Part shown: positions 9,842-18,113 of the stretch, one piece after another | How the letters are laid out: the number at the start of each line of letters is the position of its first letter | Numbering within the stretch: the first letter of the stretch is position 1 | Source of the DNA: Nonlabens arenilitoris | GTDB lineage: Bacteria; Bacteroidota; Bacteroidia; Flavobacteriales; Flavobacteriaceae | Reading direction: 5' to 3' | Assembly: GCF_002954765.1 (NCBI RefSeq) | Contig: NZ_MTPW01000001.1 | Location: 1,625,501-1,689,500, forward strand | DNA: 64,000 nucleotides | The notes under the pieces: generated by a model | The model's input: only the letters and a program-made list of their open reading frames with translations | The model's database searches: none | Told to the model about the DNA's origin: nothing | Program-made: the position numbers and the translations under genes

Positions 9842-9857
9842 CGCTTCCGCGAAAGCG
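9842..9857. repeat. Dispersed palindrome, one-mismatch copy
   Basis: CGCTTCCGCGAAAGCG lies in the divergent gap between uvrC and the thioredoxin gene. It differs by one base from the perfect form. Confidence 0.85.
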
Positions 9858-9916
9858 TATTAAAATCAACCTAATTTCTTATCATTTCTATAACGGTGCA
9901 AATTTTGCAAATGCTG

Positions 9917-9924
9917 TAATTTTG
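9917..9924 (+). promoter_or_regulatory. Candidate -7 element for thioredoxin gene
   Basis: TAATTTTG matches TAnnTTTG and ends 11 bases before the ATG, implying a very short leader. The -33 element is unclear. Confidence 0.4.
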
Positions 9925-9935
9925 AAAATAAAAAG

Positions 9936-10229
9936 ATGGCAAGTTTTAAGGAAATCATATCAACAGATACACCAGTTTTAATTGACTTTTTTGCTACCTG
10001 GTGCGGTCCATGTCAGACCATGATGCCGGTATTGGAAAAGTTGAAAGACGAATTAGGAGATGAGGTTAGAATCTTAAAGATAGACGTAGATAAAAATCAG
10101 GCACTCGCTACCCAAATGAATGTACGTGGTGTCCCTGCTTTTATGATATATAAAAATGGTAAACTTATCTGGAAGGGCAGTGGAGTGCAACCATTACATG
10201 TTCTGAAAGAACAAATTGCAAAAGCATAG
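9936..10229 (+). CDS. Thioredoxin
   Basis: Small cytoplasmic dithiol oxidoreductase. The 97-residue single thioredoxin fold has the active site WCGPC at 22-26, the buried Asp (IDFFATW), and the cis-proline loop RGVPAFMIYKNG. No signal peptide is present. It is shorter than E. coli thioredoxin (about 108) because the N-terminal beta-strand/helix is reduced. It stands alone, divergent from uvrC, with a short hairpin-like sequence (AGTCTGTCAGACT) across its stop codon. Several thioredoxins usually coexist in flavobacteria, so no symbol is assigned. Confidence 0.93.
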   Translation: MASFKEIISTDTPVLIDFFATWCGPCQTMMPVLEKLKDELGDEVRILKIDVDKNQALATQMNVRGVPAFMIYKNGKLIWKGSGVQPLHVLKEQIAKA

Positions 10230-10305
10230 TCTGTCAGACTGTAATTTTTAGTTAAAAAGTAGACGGATATATTTTTAATATAAAGTGTTATAAAAGTTGT
10301 AGCTG

Positions 10306-10680
10306 ATGCAAACAGATCAACAATTAAATGTCCTAGGCACATTATTAGAGTTGTGTTGCAATAATCCTAAGACGGGTTACTGGCGTGATGGAATATGTCG
10401 TACTGCTAGTGAAGATTATGGTACACATGTAGTCTGTGCAGTAATGACGCAAGAGTTTCTTGAATATTCTAAGTCTAGAGGGAATGATTTAAGCACACCT
10501 ATTGCAGCATATCAATTTCCTGGTCTACGACCTGGTGATAAGTGGTGCTTGTGTATTTTAAGATGGTTAGAGGCAGAGAAAGCTGGAGTTGCTCCTCAAA
10601 TTAATCTAAAAGCTACTAATGATGCAGCGTTAAAATTCACTAGTCTAGACTTACTTAAAAAGTATGAGATAGGTGAATAG
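10306..10680 (+). CDS. DUF2237 family protein
   Basis: 124-residue protein matching the conserved DUF2237 family throughout: NVLGTLLELCCNNPKTGYWRDGICRT near the start, GTHVVCAVMTQEFLEYSKSRGNDLSTP in the middle and FPGLRPGDKWCLC later. Several conserved Cys residues (in CC, GIC, VC, WCLC) could bind a metal, but no biochemical function is established to my knowledge. No signal or membrane segment. It follows thioredoxin by 76 bases on the same strand and ends next to the convergent CBS gene. Confidence 0.85.
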   Translation: MQTDQQLNVLGTLLELCCNNPKTGYWRDGICRTASEDYGTHVVCAVMTQEFLEYSKSRGNDLSTPIAAYQFPGLRPGDKWCLCILRWLEAEKAGVAPQINLKATNDAALKFTSLDLLKKYEIGE

Positions 10681-11148
10681 TTACTTTTGCCAGTCTTCTC
10701 CTTTAAGTTGTGTGGCAGCTATAATGACATCCATTCTAGAGATTTGACCTATTAATATGCCATTTTCAATTACAGGAAATCGTCTATGACCTGTTTTTAA
10801 AAACCTAGTCGCTGCGTCAAAAATGTCAGCATCTGCCTCGATAGTGTCTACTTGATTAGACATGTAATCACTCACTTTACGATTTCCTACAGGTAGATTA
10901 TGATAGCGACTATCTCCTATTACATGCATGAGGTCTGTGTCACTTATTATACCTACTAGCTCCTTTTTGTCATTCACTACAGGACCACCTGTAATGCGTT
11001 GTTTAAGTAAGGTTTCCATTACAGTAGTAATACCTTGATCGGGATTAAAGGTGACTAATTTACGTGTCATAAAATCTTTAACTTGAAAAGCCTGATTTGA
11101 GCTACTTGACTGGACTGTTCTTTTTCCTACAAAACTTTTGATACCCAT
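10681..11148 (-). CDS. CBS-domain pair protein
   Basis: 155-residue protein composed almost entirely of two CBS domains (a Bateman module): VKDFMTRKLVTFNPDQGITTVMETL begins the first, VSDYMSNQVDTIEADADIFDAATRF the second. Such modules bind adenosine nucleotides and regulate partner proteins. No effector domain is fused, so the partner is unknown. It abuts the convergent DUF2237 gene without a gap. Confidence 0.88.
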   Translation of the reverse strand: MGIKSFVGKRTVQSSSSNQAFQVKDFMTRKLVTFNPDQGITTVMETLLKQRITGGPVVNDKKELVGIISDTDLMHVIGDSRYHNLPVGNRKVSDYMSNQVDTIEADADIFDAATRFLKTGHRRFPVIENGILIGQISRMDVIIAATQLKGEDWQK

Positions 11149-11245
11149 AATTGATGTTTTTGAACATCAGTAAGATATGAAAATTTTATCATTTTTAACA
11201 GGTTTTTTTTAACTAAAATGCCCTTAAATTTTAACTAAAAAAAGA

Positions 11246-11275
11246 TTTGCATATTCTGAAACTAGAATACATTTA
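11246..11275 (+). promoter_or_regulatory. Promoter for the 32-residue basic protein
   Basis: TTTG (11246-11249), an 18-base spacer, then TACATTTA (11268-11275, one mismatch to TAnnTTTG) form a well-spaced Bacteroidota promoter 25 bases before the small gene's ATG. This supports that the small gene is expressed. Confidence 0.5.
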
Positions 11276-11300
11276 CCTTATAATTTTAAAGTCATATACC

Positions 11301-11399
11301 ATGGCAAATAAACCAGCAAAAGGCCCGAAAAATTTCGGTAAACCTTCTTCTAAGCCTGCGGCAGCGCCTAAGGCAAAGAAACAAGCTCCTAAGAAGTAA
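11301..11399 (+). CDS. 32-residue Lys/Pro/Ala-rich small protein
   Basis: Short open frame starting MANKPAKGPKNFGKP and ending QAPKK. About one residue in three is Lys, with many Pro and Ala and no acidic residue, so the protein should be disordered and strongly basic, like small nucleic-acid or ribosome-associated proteins or histone-H1-like tails. Support for it being real: a well-spaced promoter upstream, a full start-to-stop frame, and a perfect 12-bp stem terminator 55 bases downstream, giving a stand-alone unit. No family was recognised. Function unknown. Confidence 0.6.
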   Translation: MANKPAKGPKNFGKPSSKPAAAPKAKKQAPKK

Positions 11400-11453
11400 T
11401 TGTTTCTTAATGTGCAATACGATTGCGCTTTACAAGTCTAAAAATTTAAAAAG

Positions 11454-11486
11454 AAAAGCCGTTTCCTTAAAGAAGAAACGGCTTTT
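11454..11486. terminator. Bidirectional hairpin terminator
   Basis: AAAAGCCGTTTC and its exact complement GAAACGGCTTTT flank a 9-base loop. The A and T tracts on either side let it serve both the small basic protein gene (plus) and the PhoD-like gene (minus). Confidence 0.85.
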
Positions 11487-11492
11487 ATGTGT

Positions 11493-12812
11493 TTAATTTC
11501 TAGGATACTGCAAATCTTTTTGCTTGATAGAATAATCAAAAACGAACTCTCCTTGAGCATCATATATAGTCAACTTTAAAGATCTGTTTCCGTACGGTCC
11601 AGTAACGTCTATAATGCCAAAGTTATGTTCATAGAAGGTTAAGTCTTTTATTTGCAAAGTATTACCTTCTTCTCTAGCTTGGTGAGTCCCTGCTGTTAAT
11701 GGTGAGCAAGTGATATCTATCAAAGGGTATGCATCCTCGCGTTCTAATTTAGATATTTCAGTATGATGTCTATCACCACTTATAAATAGAACGCGCTCGA
11801 TGCGCTCTTCATGTAATCGATTTAAAAGTCGTTCCCTTTCACCTGGATAGGTGGCATAATTTTCATAAACTGCTGCATCGCTTATGATCTGACCGCCAGC
11901 AACGACTACTTTAAAAGATGCGTTGCTAGCAATTAAGGCATCGATCAACCAGTCTAGTTGTTCTTTACCAAAATAGTCCTTATCATTATTTACACCTTTA
12001 TTAGGTGCTCGGTGGTAGCGATCATCTAGAAAGAAAAATTCAACATCATTAAAAGGAAAATGTTGTGTGACACCACCATTACCAGCAGCATTAGTGTTTA
12101 AATTACCCCAGTAATCGTTAAAAGCTTTTTCTGTGATTTTTTTATGTACATAACTGCGGTCAGAGTCATTAGGTCCATAATCATGATCATCCCATGTGGC
12201 ATAGTGGTGTACACTACCTAGTAAGGCCTGTAACTCTGGTAGGGAACGTGTGTTTTTATGTCGGTATCTAATGCCTGTCTCGGTTAAAAAATCAGGTGTT
12301 CTTAAATAGATGTTATCTCCAGACCATAGCATTAGGTCAGGATCTTTAGATAATATACTATTGAAAATCTCATAATGACCACCATATGGCGATGGTCTAT
12401 CATCTTTCTGGTCGTTAATAAAGGTGCAAGAACCTATGGCGATTTTAAAATCTGGCGGATTTGTACGATATTGCCATAAGGTCTGTGTCTGGAACTCTAA
12501 CTTGTAATCTCTAGGCACATACACATCATTAATGTAAAGCTTGTAAGTATATATAGCACCATAAATTACTTCTCGTGGATATAATTTTGCGATAAAATCT
12601 CCGTCAGCATTAGTAGATATCGTTTCTGTAAATCGCATATCTTCATCACCGGTAAAGTATCCTATTTTTACTTGTGCAGGCTCTTTAGTTTGTACCCATA
12701 TAAGCGCCTCTCTAAAATCAGAGTAGCCCACCATAGGTCCAGACTGTAGTACAGATTCTTGTGCAATTGAGAGACTTGATATAAAGAGTAAGAGTAGAAG
12801 GATCTTTTTCAT
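11493..12812 (-). CDS. PhoD-like alkaline phosphatase/phosphodiesterase
   Basis: Exported metallophosphoesterase of the PhoD family (439 residues) that would release phosphate from organic esters. Signal peptide MKKILLLLLFISSLSIAQ; an N-terminal Fn3-like PhoD_N domain (about 25-115); then the catalytic domain with GSCTF, LMLWSGDNIY, TWDDHDYGPND and FISGDRHHTEI, which provide the Asp/His metal ligands in the expected order. It stands alone; no Pho-box was sought successfully. Secretion could be Sec or beyond; no T9SS domain is present. Confidence 0.9.
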   Translation of the reverse strand: MKKILLLLLFISSLSIAQESVLQSGPMVGYSDFREALIWVQTKEPAQVKIGYFTGDEDMRFTETISTNADGDFIAKLYPREVIYGAIYTYKLYINDVYVPRDYKLEFQTQTLWQYRTNPPDFKIAIGSCTFINDQKDDRPSPYGGHYEIFNSILSKDPDLMLWSGDNIYLRTPDFLTETGIRYRHKNTRSLPELQALLGSVHHYATWDDHDYGPNDSDRSYVHKKITEKAFNDYWGNLNTNAAGNGGVTQHFPFNDVEFFFLDDRYHRAPNKGVNNDKDYFGKEQLDWLIDALIASNASFKVVVAGGQIISDAAVYENYATYPGERERLLNRLHEERIERVLFISGDRHHTEISKLEREDAYPLIDITCSPLTAGTHQAREEGNTLQIKDLTFYEHNFGIIDVTGPYGNRSLKLTIYDAQGEFVFDYSIKQKDLQYPRN

Positions 12813-12902
12813 GGTAGTTTTTTAATTTTTTAAAGGTCTAAAAAATTTACATAGTCTATATAAACTTATGGTTAATTATGAACCCGATGTGGTAAAAGTG
12901 TA

Positions 12903-12918
12903 CGCTTCCGCGAAAGCG
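12903..12918. repeat. Dispersed palindrome, one-mismatch copy
   Basis: CGCTTCCGCGAAAGCG lies in the divergent gap between the PhoD-like and RimB-like genes. It is the same single-base variant as at 9842. Confidence 0.85.
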
Positions 12919-13005
12919 TAATTAAAACAATTCATTTAACAATTACTTAAAGATGCATTCTCATAAATTACGTGCATCTTTGCCTGCTTAATTTATGATA
13001 AAATA

Positions 13006-13443
13006 GTGTCTAAAAAGAAACTTATAATAGGTCGCACTGATCGTGCAGACTTCCCTAAACTTGAAATCGAGAATCTCGATATTAAAATTGATACAGGAGC
13101 TTACACTTCAAGTATCCATTGTACTGATATTGTTGAAGAAAATGGAATACTGCTCGCTACATTATTAGATGAGGCGCACGAGCAATATCACGGTAAACAA
13201 ATGAAGTTTGAAGAGTATGAAATTACTAGTGTGCGCAGTAGTAATGGAACCTCTGAATTAAGGTATGAAGTGCAGGCTAATATTAGATTGTTTAGTAAGT
13301 TGTGGAAAATTTCATTAACTCTTAGTAATAGAGAACAAATGAGGTATCCTGTGCTAATAGGTCGTAAGTTTTTATCTTCTAAATTCATAGTTGATCCTGA
13401 ATTACAGGATGTTTCTTATCTTCAAGGCCTACATGAAAATTAA
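13006..13443 (+). CDS. RimB-like retropepsin-fold protease (RimK-associated)
   Basis: 145-residue protein of the 'ATP-dependent zinc protease' family (DUF785), now viewed as retropepsin-like and named RimB in pseudomonads, where it works with RimK on ribosomal protein S6 glutamylation. The catalytic motif DTGAYTSS begins at residue 29, in the typical context, and YPVLIGRKFL forms the second conserved block. The start codon is GTG at 13006, chosen because homologues begin (M)SKKxLIIGRTD. A tiny frame, ATG ATA AAA TAG, ends on the G of this GTG. Its 3' end overlaps rimK by 11 bases. Confidence 0.85.
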   Translation: MSKKKLIIGRTDRADFPKLEIENLDIKIDTGAYTSSIHCTDIVEENGILLATLLDEAHEQYHGKQMKFEEYEITSVRSSNGTSELRYEVQANIRLFSKLWKISLTLSNREQMRYPVLIGRKFLSSKFIVDPELQDVSYLQGLHEN

Positions 13444-14305
13444 TATACTCTCACGCGGTAAAACGCTATACAGCACACAAAGAATGGTAGAAGAGGCAGA
13501 AGCCGCTGGCCATATAGTAAAGGTTATTGACCCTTTAAAGTGTGATATAAAATTAGAAAGACAGAAACCTAGCGTTTATTATAAAGGTGAAAAGCTAGAT
13601 AAACCAGATGCTATCATACCACGTATAGGTGCTTCTATAACTTTTTATGGTACTGCCATTGTACGACAATTTGAGGCTATGAATTGTTTTACTACTGTTA
13701 GTTCACAGGCTTTAGTACGTAGTAGGGATAAATTACAAAGTTTACAACGCTTATCAAGTGCTGGTGTAGGTATGCCTAAGACTGTTTTTACAAACTTCGG
13801 TAAACATACAGATGCCATATTAAAGATGGTTGATGGGCCACCTGTTGTCATTAAAGTATTAGAAGGAACTCAAGGTATAGGTGTTAATCTAGCAGAAGAT
13901 TTTGATAGTGCACAGACTATTCTAGAAGCTTACAATACCATGCAATCTAGAGTTATCGTTCAAGAATTTATTAAAGAAGCTGGCGGTGCTGATTTAAGAG
14001 CCTTTGTTGTAGGTAACCGCGTTGTGGGTGCCATGAAGCGTCAGGCAATGGAAGGCGAGTTTAGATCAAACTTGCATCGAGGTGGCACGGCAAAACAGAT
14101 TAAGCTATCAAGAGATGAAGAGTTAACAGCAATAGGTGCTGCAAAGTCACTAGGTCTAGGAGTTTGTGGTGTAGACTTATTACAAAGTGCTAGAGGACCT
14201 TTAGTACTAGAAGTAAATTCTTCTCCAGGATTAGAAGGTATTGAAGGAGCTACTAATCATAATATTGCTCGTGAAATTATTAAGTTTATAGAGCAAAGTG
14301 TATAA
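13433..14305 (+). CDS. rimK: RimK-like ATP-grasp ligase
   Basis: 290-residue ATP-grasp enzyme of the RimK family, which adds glutamate residues to the C-terminus of ribosomal protein S6 in E. coli; related members use other amino-acid acceptors. The start is the ATG at 13433 (MKINILSRGKTLYST). Motifs: SRDKLQSLQRL, VIKVLEGTQGIGV (nucleotide binding), VQEFIKEAGGADLRAFVV, and VLEVNSSPGLEGIE with the metal-binding Glu/Asn. It lies in a four-gene run with tight overlaps, between the RimB-like protease and a deacylase. S6 is the probable but unproven substrate. Confidence 0.9.
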   Translation: MKINILSRGKTLYSTQRMVEEAEAAGHIVKVIDPLKCDIKLERQKPSVYYKGEKLDKPDAIIPRIGASITFYGTAIVRQFEAMNCFTTVSSQALVRSRDKLQSLQRLSSAGVGMPKTVFTNFGKHTDAILKMVDGPPVVIKVLEGTQGIGVNLAEDFDSAQTILEAYNTMQSRVIVQEFIKEAGGADLRAFVVGNRVVGAMKRQAMEGEFRSNLHRGGTAKQIKLSRDEELTAIGAAKSLGLGVCGVDLLQSARGPLVLEVNSSPGLEGIEGATNHNIAREIIKFIEQSV

Positions 14306-15285
14306 TGTCTTTAAGAATTATAAATATACTAGACACAGAAATAAAGCCTGGACATAATTATAAGCTAAATTTCAATAAGGCAAAACTGTATACTTCAACA
14401 ACCATTGAAGTACCTGTTATTATTAATAGAGCACGTAAAGCAGGACCTGTAGTTTTGTTAACTGGTGGGCTGCACGGTGATGAGATCAATGGTATTGAGG
14501 TAGTGCGTCAGATTATTGCCAAGGGTTATAATAGACCACAATCCGGCACTATAATATGTATGCCCGTGCTTAATATTTTTGGGTTTCTCAATATGAAAAG
14601 AGAATTTCCAGATGGACGTGATTTAAATAGGAGTTTTCCAGGATATAAGTCAGGATCTCTTGCAGGTAGATTTGCGCATCAATTTGTGAATGAAATATTA
14701 CCACATGTAGATATTGTAATGGATTTTCATACGGGTGGAGCACAACGTTTTAATGCTCCACAAATGCGTGTAGATTCTAACTATGAAAAATCATTGCAGC
14801 TAGCTCAAATTTTCAAGGCTCCATTTCTTATTCATAGTGGTAAATTAAAAGGTACTCTTAGACATACTTGTATGGAACTAGGAAAGGCTTATTTACTTTA
14901 TGAAGGTGGTAAATCATTTGAAAGTGATAAACACATTGTTAAAGTAGGTGTACAAGGAGTAAAAAGAGTCTTGCGCCATCTGGACATGCTAGATGAGTCA
15001 ATTGAATCACCGCCAGATGCGCCAGAGAGTATTGTGGTAAAAAGCACAAAATGGTTACGGGCGTCTTACTCTGGATTATTTCATCCCAAGGTGCCTTATG
15101 GCAAATTAGTTGAAAAAGGAGAATACATTGCGACAATTACTGATCCTTATGGTTCTTTTAGACACAAGGTTAAGTCTAATCAGACAGGATATATCATTAA
15201 CGTTAATCAAAGCCCGATGGTTTATCAAGGTGATGCAATTTTCCATATAACTGCCCATCATGGAGAAGAAAGCACTCAGGAATAA
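14305..15285 (+). CDS. AstE/AspA-family (M14-like) zinc deacylase
   Basis: 326-residue succinylglutamate desuccinylase/aspartoacylase family protein, a carboxypeptidase-like zinc hydrolase. GGLHGDEINGIEV gives the His and Glu zinc ligands, and DFHTGG the third, near residue 140. The C-terminal third (GLFHPKVPYGKLVEKGEYIATI) is a barrel-sandwich domain as in AstE-like proteins found beside RimK. The start shares one base with the rimK stop (TAATG). Its position suggests it removes or trims the residues added by RimK, but this is inference. Confidence 0.85.
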   Translation: MSLRIINILDTEIKPGHNYKLNFNKAKLYTSTTIEVPVIINRARKAGPVVLLTGGLHGDEINGIEVVRQIIAKGYNRPQSGTIICMPVLNIFGFLNMKREFPDGRDLNRSFPGYKSGSLAGRFAHQFVNEILPHVDIVMDFHTGGAQRFNAPQMRVDSNYEKSLQLAQIFKAPFLIHSGKLKGTLRHTCMELGKAYLLYEGGKSFESDKHIVKVGVQGVKRVLRHLDMLDESIESPPDAPESIVVKSTKWLRASYSGLFHPKVPYGKLVEKGEYIATITDPYGSFRHKVKSNQTGYIINVNQSPMVYQGDAIFHITAHHGEESTQE

Positions 15286-15832
15286 GTATAAACAATTACG
15301 ATTAAATTTAAGTCCTCAAGAAGTTGAAGACTATAGTTTACAAATCGCCAATAAGTTGTTAACTCTAGATATTTGGGATTTTAAAATGTATCATCTCTTT
15401 TTAAGTATTGAAAAACAGAAAGAGGTACAAACAGATTTCTTACTTCACATTCTTCAAGGAAAAGATAAGAATGTTGTTATATCAAAAAGTGATTTTATAG
15501 ATTACAGCATGAGTCATTATCTATTGACTGACGATACTCGTATTATTACTAATAATTATGGAATTCCTGAGCCAGATGGTATGGGCATTTCTATAGATGA
15601 GAATCAACTAGATGTTGTTTTTGTACCATTGCTAGTTAGTGATTCTATAGGCAATAGAGTAGGATACGGAAAAGGATTTTATGATAGATTTTTGAAAAAG
15701 TGTCGACCAACGGTATTAAAGGTAGGTTTATCTTTTGTTAAGCCTTTAGATTATCAAATTAAAACTAATCCTAATGATATCCCATTAGATATGCTGGTCT
15801 GTCCTGATAAAATTTACGATTTTAGGCAATAA
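15260..15832 (+). CDS. 5-formyltetrahydrofolate cyclo-ligase
   Basis: Converts 5-formyl-THF to 5,10-methenyl-THF with ATP, returning folate to the active pool. 190 residues, typical length. The C-terminal motif VGYGKGFYDRFL is diagnostic, with VFVPLLVSDSIGNR just before it and the N-terminal basic ALRNKYKQLR. The ATG lies within the deacylase gene (26-base overlap), so it is translated from the same message. Its grouping with the RimK cluster is probably a shared transcript rather than a shared pathway. Confidence 0.92.
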   Translation: MEKKALRNKYKQLRLNLSPQEVEDYSLQIANKLLTLDIWDFKMYHLFLSIEKQKEVQTDFLLHILQGKDKNVVISKSDFIDYSMSHYLLTDDTRIITNNYGIPEPDGMGISIDENQLDVVFVPLLVSDSIGNRVGYGKGFYDRFLKKCRPTVLKVGLSFVKPLDYQIKTNPNDIPLDMLVCPDKIYDFRQ

Positions 15833-15914
15833 TTTACTAAAAGACTACTGATAGTGCGCAAATGAGCTAGGTGGTTTGCGACTTTTACCTTATTTTTCGG
15901 TTGTTACTAGAAAG

Positions 15915-15932
15915 ACTGGTTAAATGACCAGT
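15915..15932. promoter_or_regulatory. Short hairpin upstream of two-component genes
   Basis: ACTGGT and ACCAGT flank a six-base loop, about 30 bases before the kinase gene and 80 after the cyclo-ligase stop. It may be a weak terminator or an operator; it cannot be decided from sequence. Confidence 0.3.
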
Positions 15933-15961
15933 TAGAAATAAACGTTTTCCCCTAAAAAACG

Positions 15962-17059
15962 ATGCGAAAAAATAATGAAATTAGTCTTCAAAATGCGTTA
16001 GAAGACGAGTCATATTTCTTAAATGAAATAGCCACTATGACCCAAACTGGTGGTTATGGATGTAATCTAATTACTGGTGCAATTATTCTTAATTTTGGAA
16101 GTAGAGACTTATTAGAAATTCCACACGATTATAATATAACTGTAGAAAACGTGTCTCGTTTTTTTGCAAATAAGAAAGTACTCAAAAAACTTATCGGTGA
16201 TTCTCTTAAAGGAAAATCTACTATACTAGATATGGAAATGTGCAAATTTGATGGAGAACGTCTATGGGTACGATTTAATTGCCATCCATTTTTGCAGGAT
16301 GATGAGGTTGTAGGATTGCGAGGTGTTTTTACAAGTGTAGATCGTTACATAAAAAATACTCAACAAGTAGAAAATGCAGCTTTAGTAATTAAAGCTCAAA
16401 ATGAACGTCTCGTACATTTTGCTCACATTTTATCTCACAATTTAAGATCACACGCGAGTAACCTGCAACTCACCCTTCAAACTTTTGATGATGTTAAAGA
16501 ACCTAGCGAGGTAGAAGTATTTAATAGTTACTTGAATGATATATCATTTAGCCTTAATCAGACATTACATCATCTTAATGAGGTGGTTACTATAAATACA
16601 GAATTAAAGATTAAAGAAAATATAGACATAGAGGCTATATTTAATAATGTACTGTCTGAATTTGAGAACGATATTAAAGCTGTAAATGCAACAGTTACCT
16701 ACGATTTTGCAGAGCTACTTTCTATAGAATACGTTCCATCTTTTCTAGAATGTGTCTTTAGAAACTTAATAAGTAATGCTATAAAATATAGAGACGTGGA
16801 ACGTCCTCTTAAAATTGTTGTGAAGACTAAATCTAAGAATAAGCGTAAATTGCTAATCATTAGAGATAATGGAATAGGTATAGATTTAAAACGTCATGCA
16901 AGTAAATTATTTCATATGTATCGTACCTTTCATACTAATGATGATGCACGTGGTGTGGGATTGTTTTTAGTAAAGAGTAAAGTGGAAGCTTTAGGTGGTG
17001 ATATATCCGTAAAAAGTGAATTAGGTAAAGGAAGTACTTTTTCAATAAGATTTGAATAA
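15962..17059 (+). CDS. PAS-type sensor histidine kinase
   Basis: 365-residue cytoplasmic kinase: a PAS-like region at about 25-130 (FDGERLWVRFNCHPFLQDDEVVGLRGVFTSV is its characteristic end, given here only as a landmark around residues 97-123), then the HisKA H-box FAHILSHNLRSHASNLQ (His about 158) of the flavobacterial SHNLRSH type, then HATPase_c with NLISNAIKY (N box), RDNGIGID (G1) and DARGVGLFLVKSKVEALGGD (G2). No transmembrane segment, so it senses an internal signal. The response regulator starts on the base after its stop codon. Confidence 0.9.
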   Translation: MRKNNEISLQNALEDESYFLNEIATMTQTGGYGCNLITGAIILNFGSRDLLEIPHDYNITVENVSRFFANKKVLKKLIGDSLKGKSTILDMEMCKFDGERLWVRFNCHPFLQDDEVVGLRGVFTSVDRYIKNTQQVENAALVIKAQNERLVHFAHILSHNLRSHASNLQLTLQTFDDVKEPSEVEVFNSYLNDISFSLNQTLHHLNEVVTINTELKIKENIDIEAIFNNVLSEFENDIKAVNATVTYDFAELLSIEYVPSFLECVFRNLISNAIKYRDVERPLKIVVKTKSKNKRKLLIIRDNGIGIDLKRHASKLFHMYRTFHTNDDARGVGLFLVKSKVEALGGDISVKSELGKGSTFSIRFE

Positions 17060-17470
17060 ATGTCAATAAAACCCATACAAAGAGCCTGTATAATTGATGA
17101 TGATAAATTATATGTGAGTCTCATCAAGATGCTTATAAACAAAAATAAGCTTGCTCAAGAATTACTGATTTTTGAAAATGGTAAACAAGCCTTTGATTAT
17201 TTTCAAGAAGCTCTAGTTGCAGATGACGTAAATGATTTACCTCAAGTAGTTCTATTAGATCTTAATATGCCCATCATGGACGGATGGGAATTTCTAGAGG
17301 CGCTAGAACCTTATGCAAATAAGTTAAAAGCAAGTAGTCTTAAACTTAATGTAGTAAGTTCAACCATCAATCCAGTAGAAATGAACAAGGCACGCAATCA
17401 TGCCATAGTAAATGATTTTATCACTAAGCCTATTTCAAAAGAAGCTATGATAAGCGCCTTTAAAATCTAA
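17060..17470 (+). CDS. Single-domain response regulator
   Basis: 136-residue receiver with no output domain. Acidic pocket IDDD near residue 11-14, phospho-acceptor Asp in VVLLDLNMPIMDGWEF, Ser/Thr in NVVSSTIN, and the Lys in DFITKPIS are all present. It is immediately downstream of the PAS kinase and is its probable partner, passing the signal by protein contact or phosphorelay. It overlaps the convergent lspA stop by four bases. Confidence 0.92.
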   Translation: MSIKPIQRACIIDDDKLYVSLIKMLINKNKLAQELLIFENGKQAFDYFQEALVADDVNDLPQVVLLDLNMPIMDGWEFLEALEPYANKLKASSLKLNVVSSTINPVEMNKARNHAIVNDFITKPISKEAMISAFKI

Positions 17471-18081
17471 GATTTTTCTGGGAAAGCCTTCTTACTAAAG
17501 AGTATCAATAATATTACACCTATTGTAATAGCAGAGTCTGCAACATTAAAGATCGCATTAAAGAAGGAAAAGGTTTCTCCACCTATCCACGGCATCCATG
17601 CAGGCCACGTCCCGTCAAACAATGGGAAGTACAACATGTCTACCACTTTACCGTATCCTAGTGGGGCATATCCATGATCTGGAAATAGTGTAGCGACAGC
17701 ACCATGGTCACTGCCTGAAAATATGACTCCATAAAAAATAGAATCAATAATGTTACCTAGTGCACCAGAGAAAATAAGTGCAATGGATATAATAAGAATT
17801 TTGTGGCCGTTATTTTTAATACTATTCCATAACCAATACCCAATACCAAAAACGGCAAAAACTCTAAAAATAACTAGAATCAACTTCCCATATTCTCCTG
17901 GAATTTCAGCACCCCATGCGGCACCTGCATTCTCATAAAACATGAGTTTAAACTTATTAAGATCGTAAATTGGGTTATTAGAATCTGTAGTAAGAGTATA
18001 ATTAAGTTTAATATAAATCTTACTAATTTGATCTATTAATAACACTAAAATTATAATAAGAATCGCCTTGGATAACTTCAT
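17467..18081 (-). CDS. lspA: Lipoprotein signal peptidase (signal peptidase II)
   Basis: Inner-membrane aspartyl protease that removes prolipoprotein signal peptides. 204 residues with four hydrophobic segments. The catalytic aspartates lie in ALGNIIDSIFYG and FNVADSAITIG. It has a longer loop between these (about residues 120-165), common in Bacteroidota. It is last in the ileS - TraR/DksA-like - hypothetical - lspA run; ileS-lspA linkage is widespread in bacteria. The abundant lipoproteins of this window are its expected substrates. Confidence 0.95.
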   Translation of the reverse strand: MKLSKAILIIILVLLIDQISKIYIKLNYTLTTDSNNPIYDLNKFKLMFYENAGAAWGAEIPGEYGKLILVIFRVFAVFGIGYWLWNSIKNNGHKILIISIALIFSGALGNIIDSIFYGVIFSGSDHGAVATLFPDHGYAPLGYGKVVDMLYFPLFDGTWPAWMPWIGGETFSFFNAIFNVADSAITIGVILLILFSKKAFPEKS

Positions 18082-18113
18082 CAGTTGCGTTTGGATATGG
18101 GCAAAAATACTAT

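Noticed and set aside
10228..10240. AGTCTGTCAGACT across the thioredoxin stop as a terminator
   Set aside because: The loop would be too small and there is no T tract; it is noted only as a short symmetric sequence.
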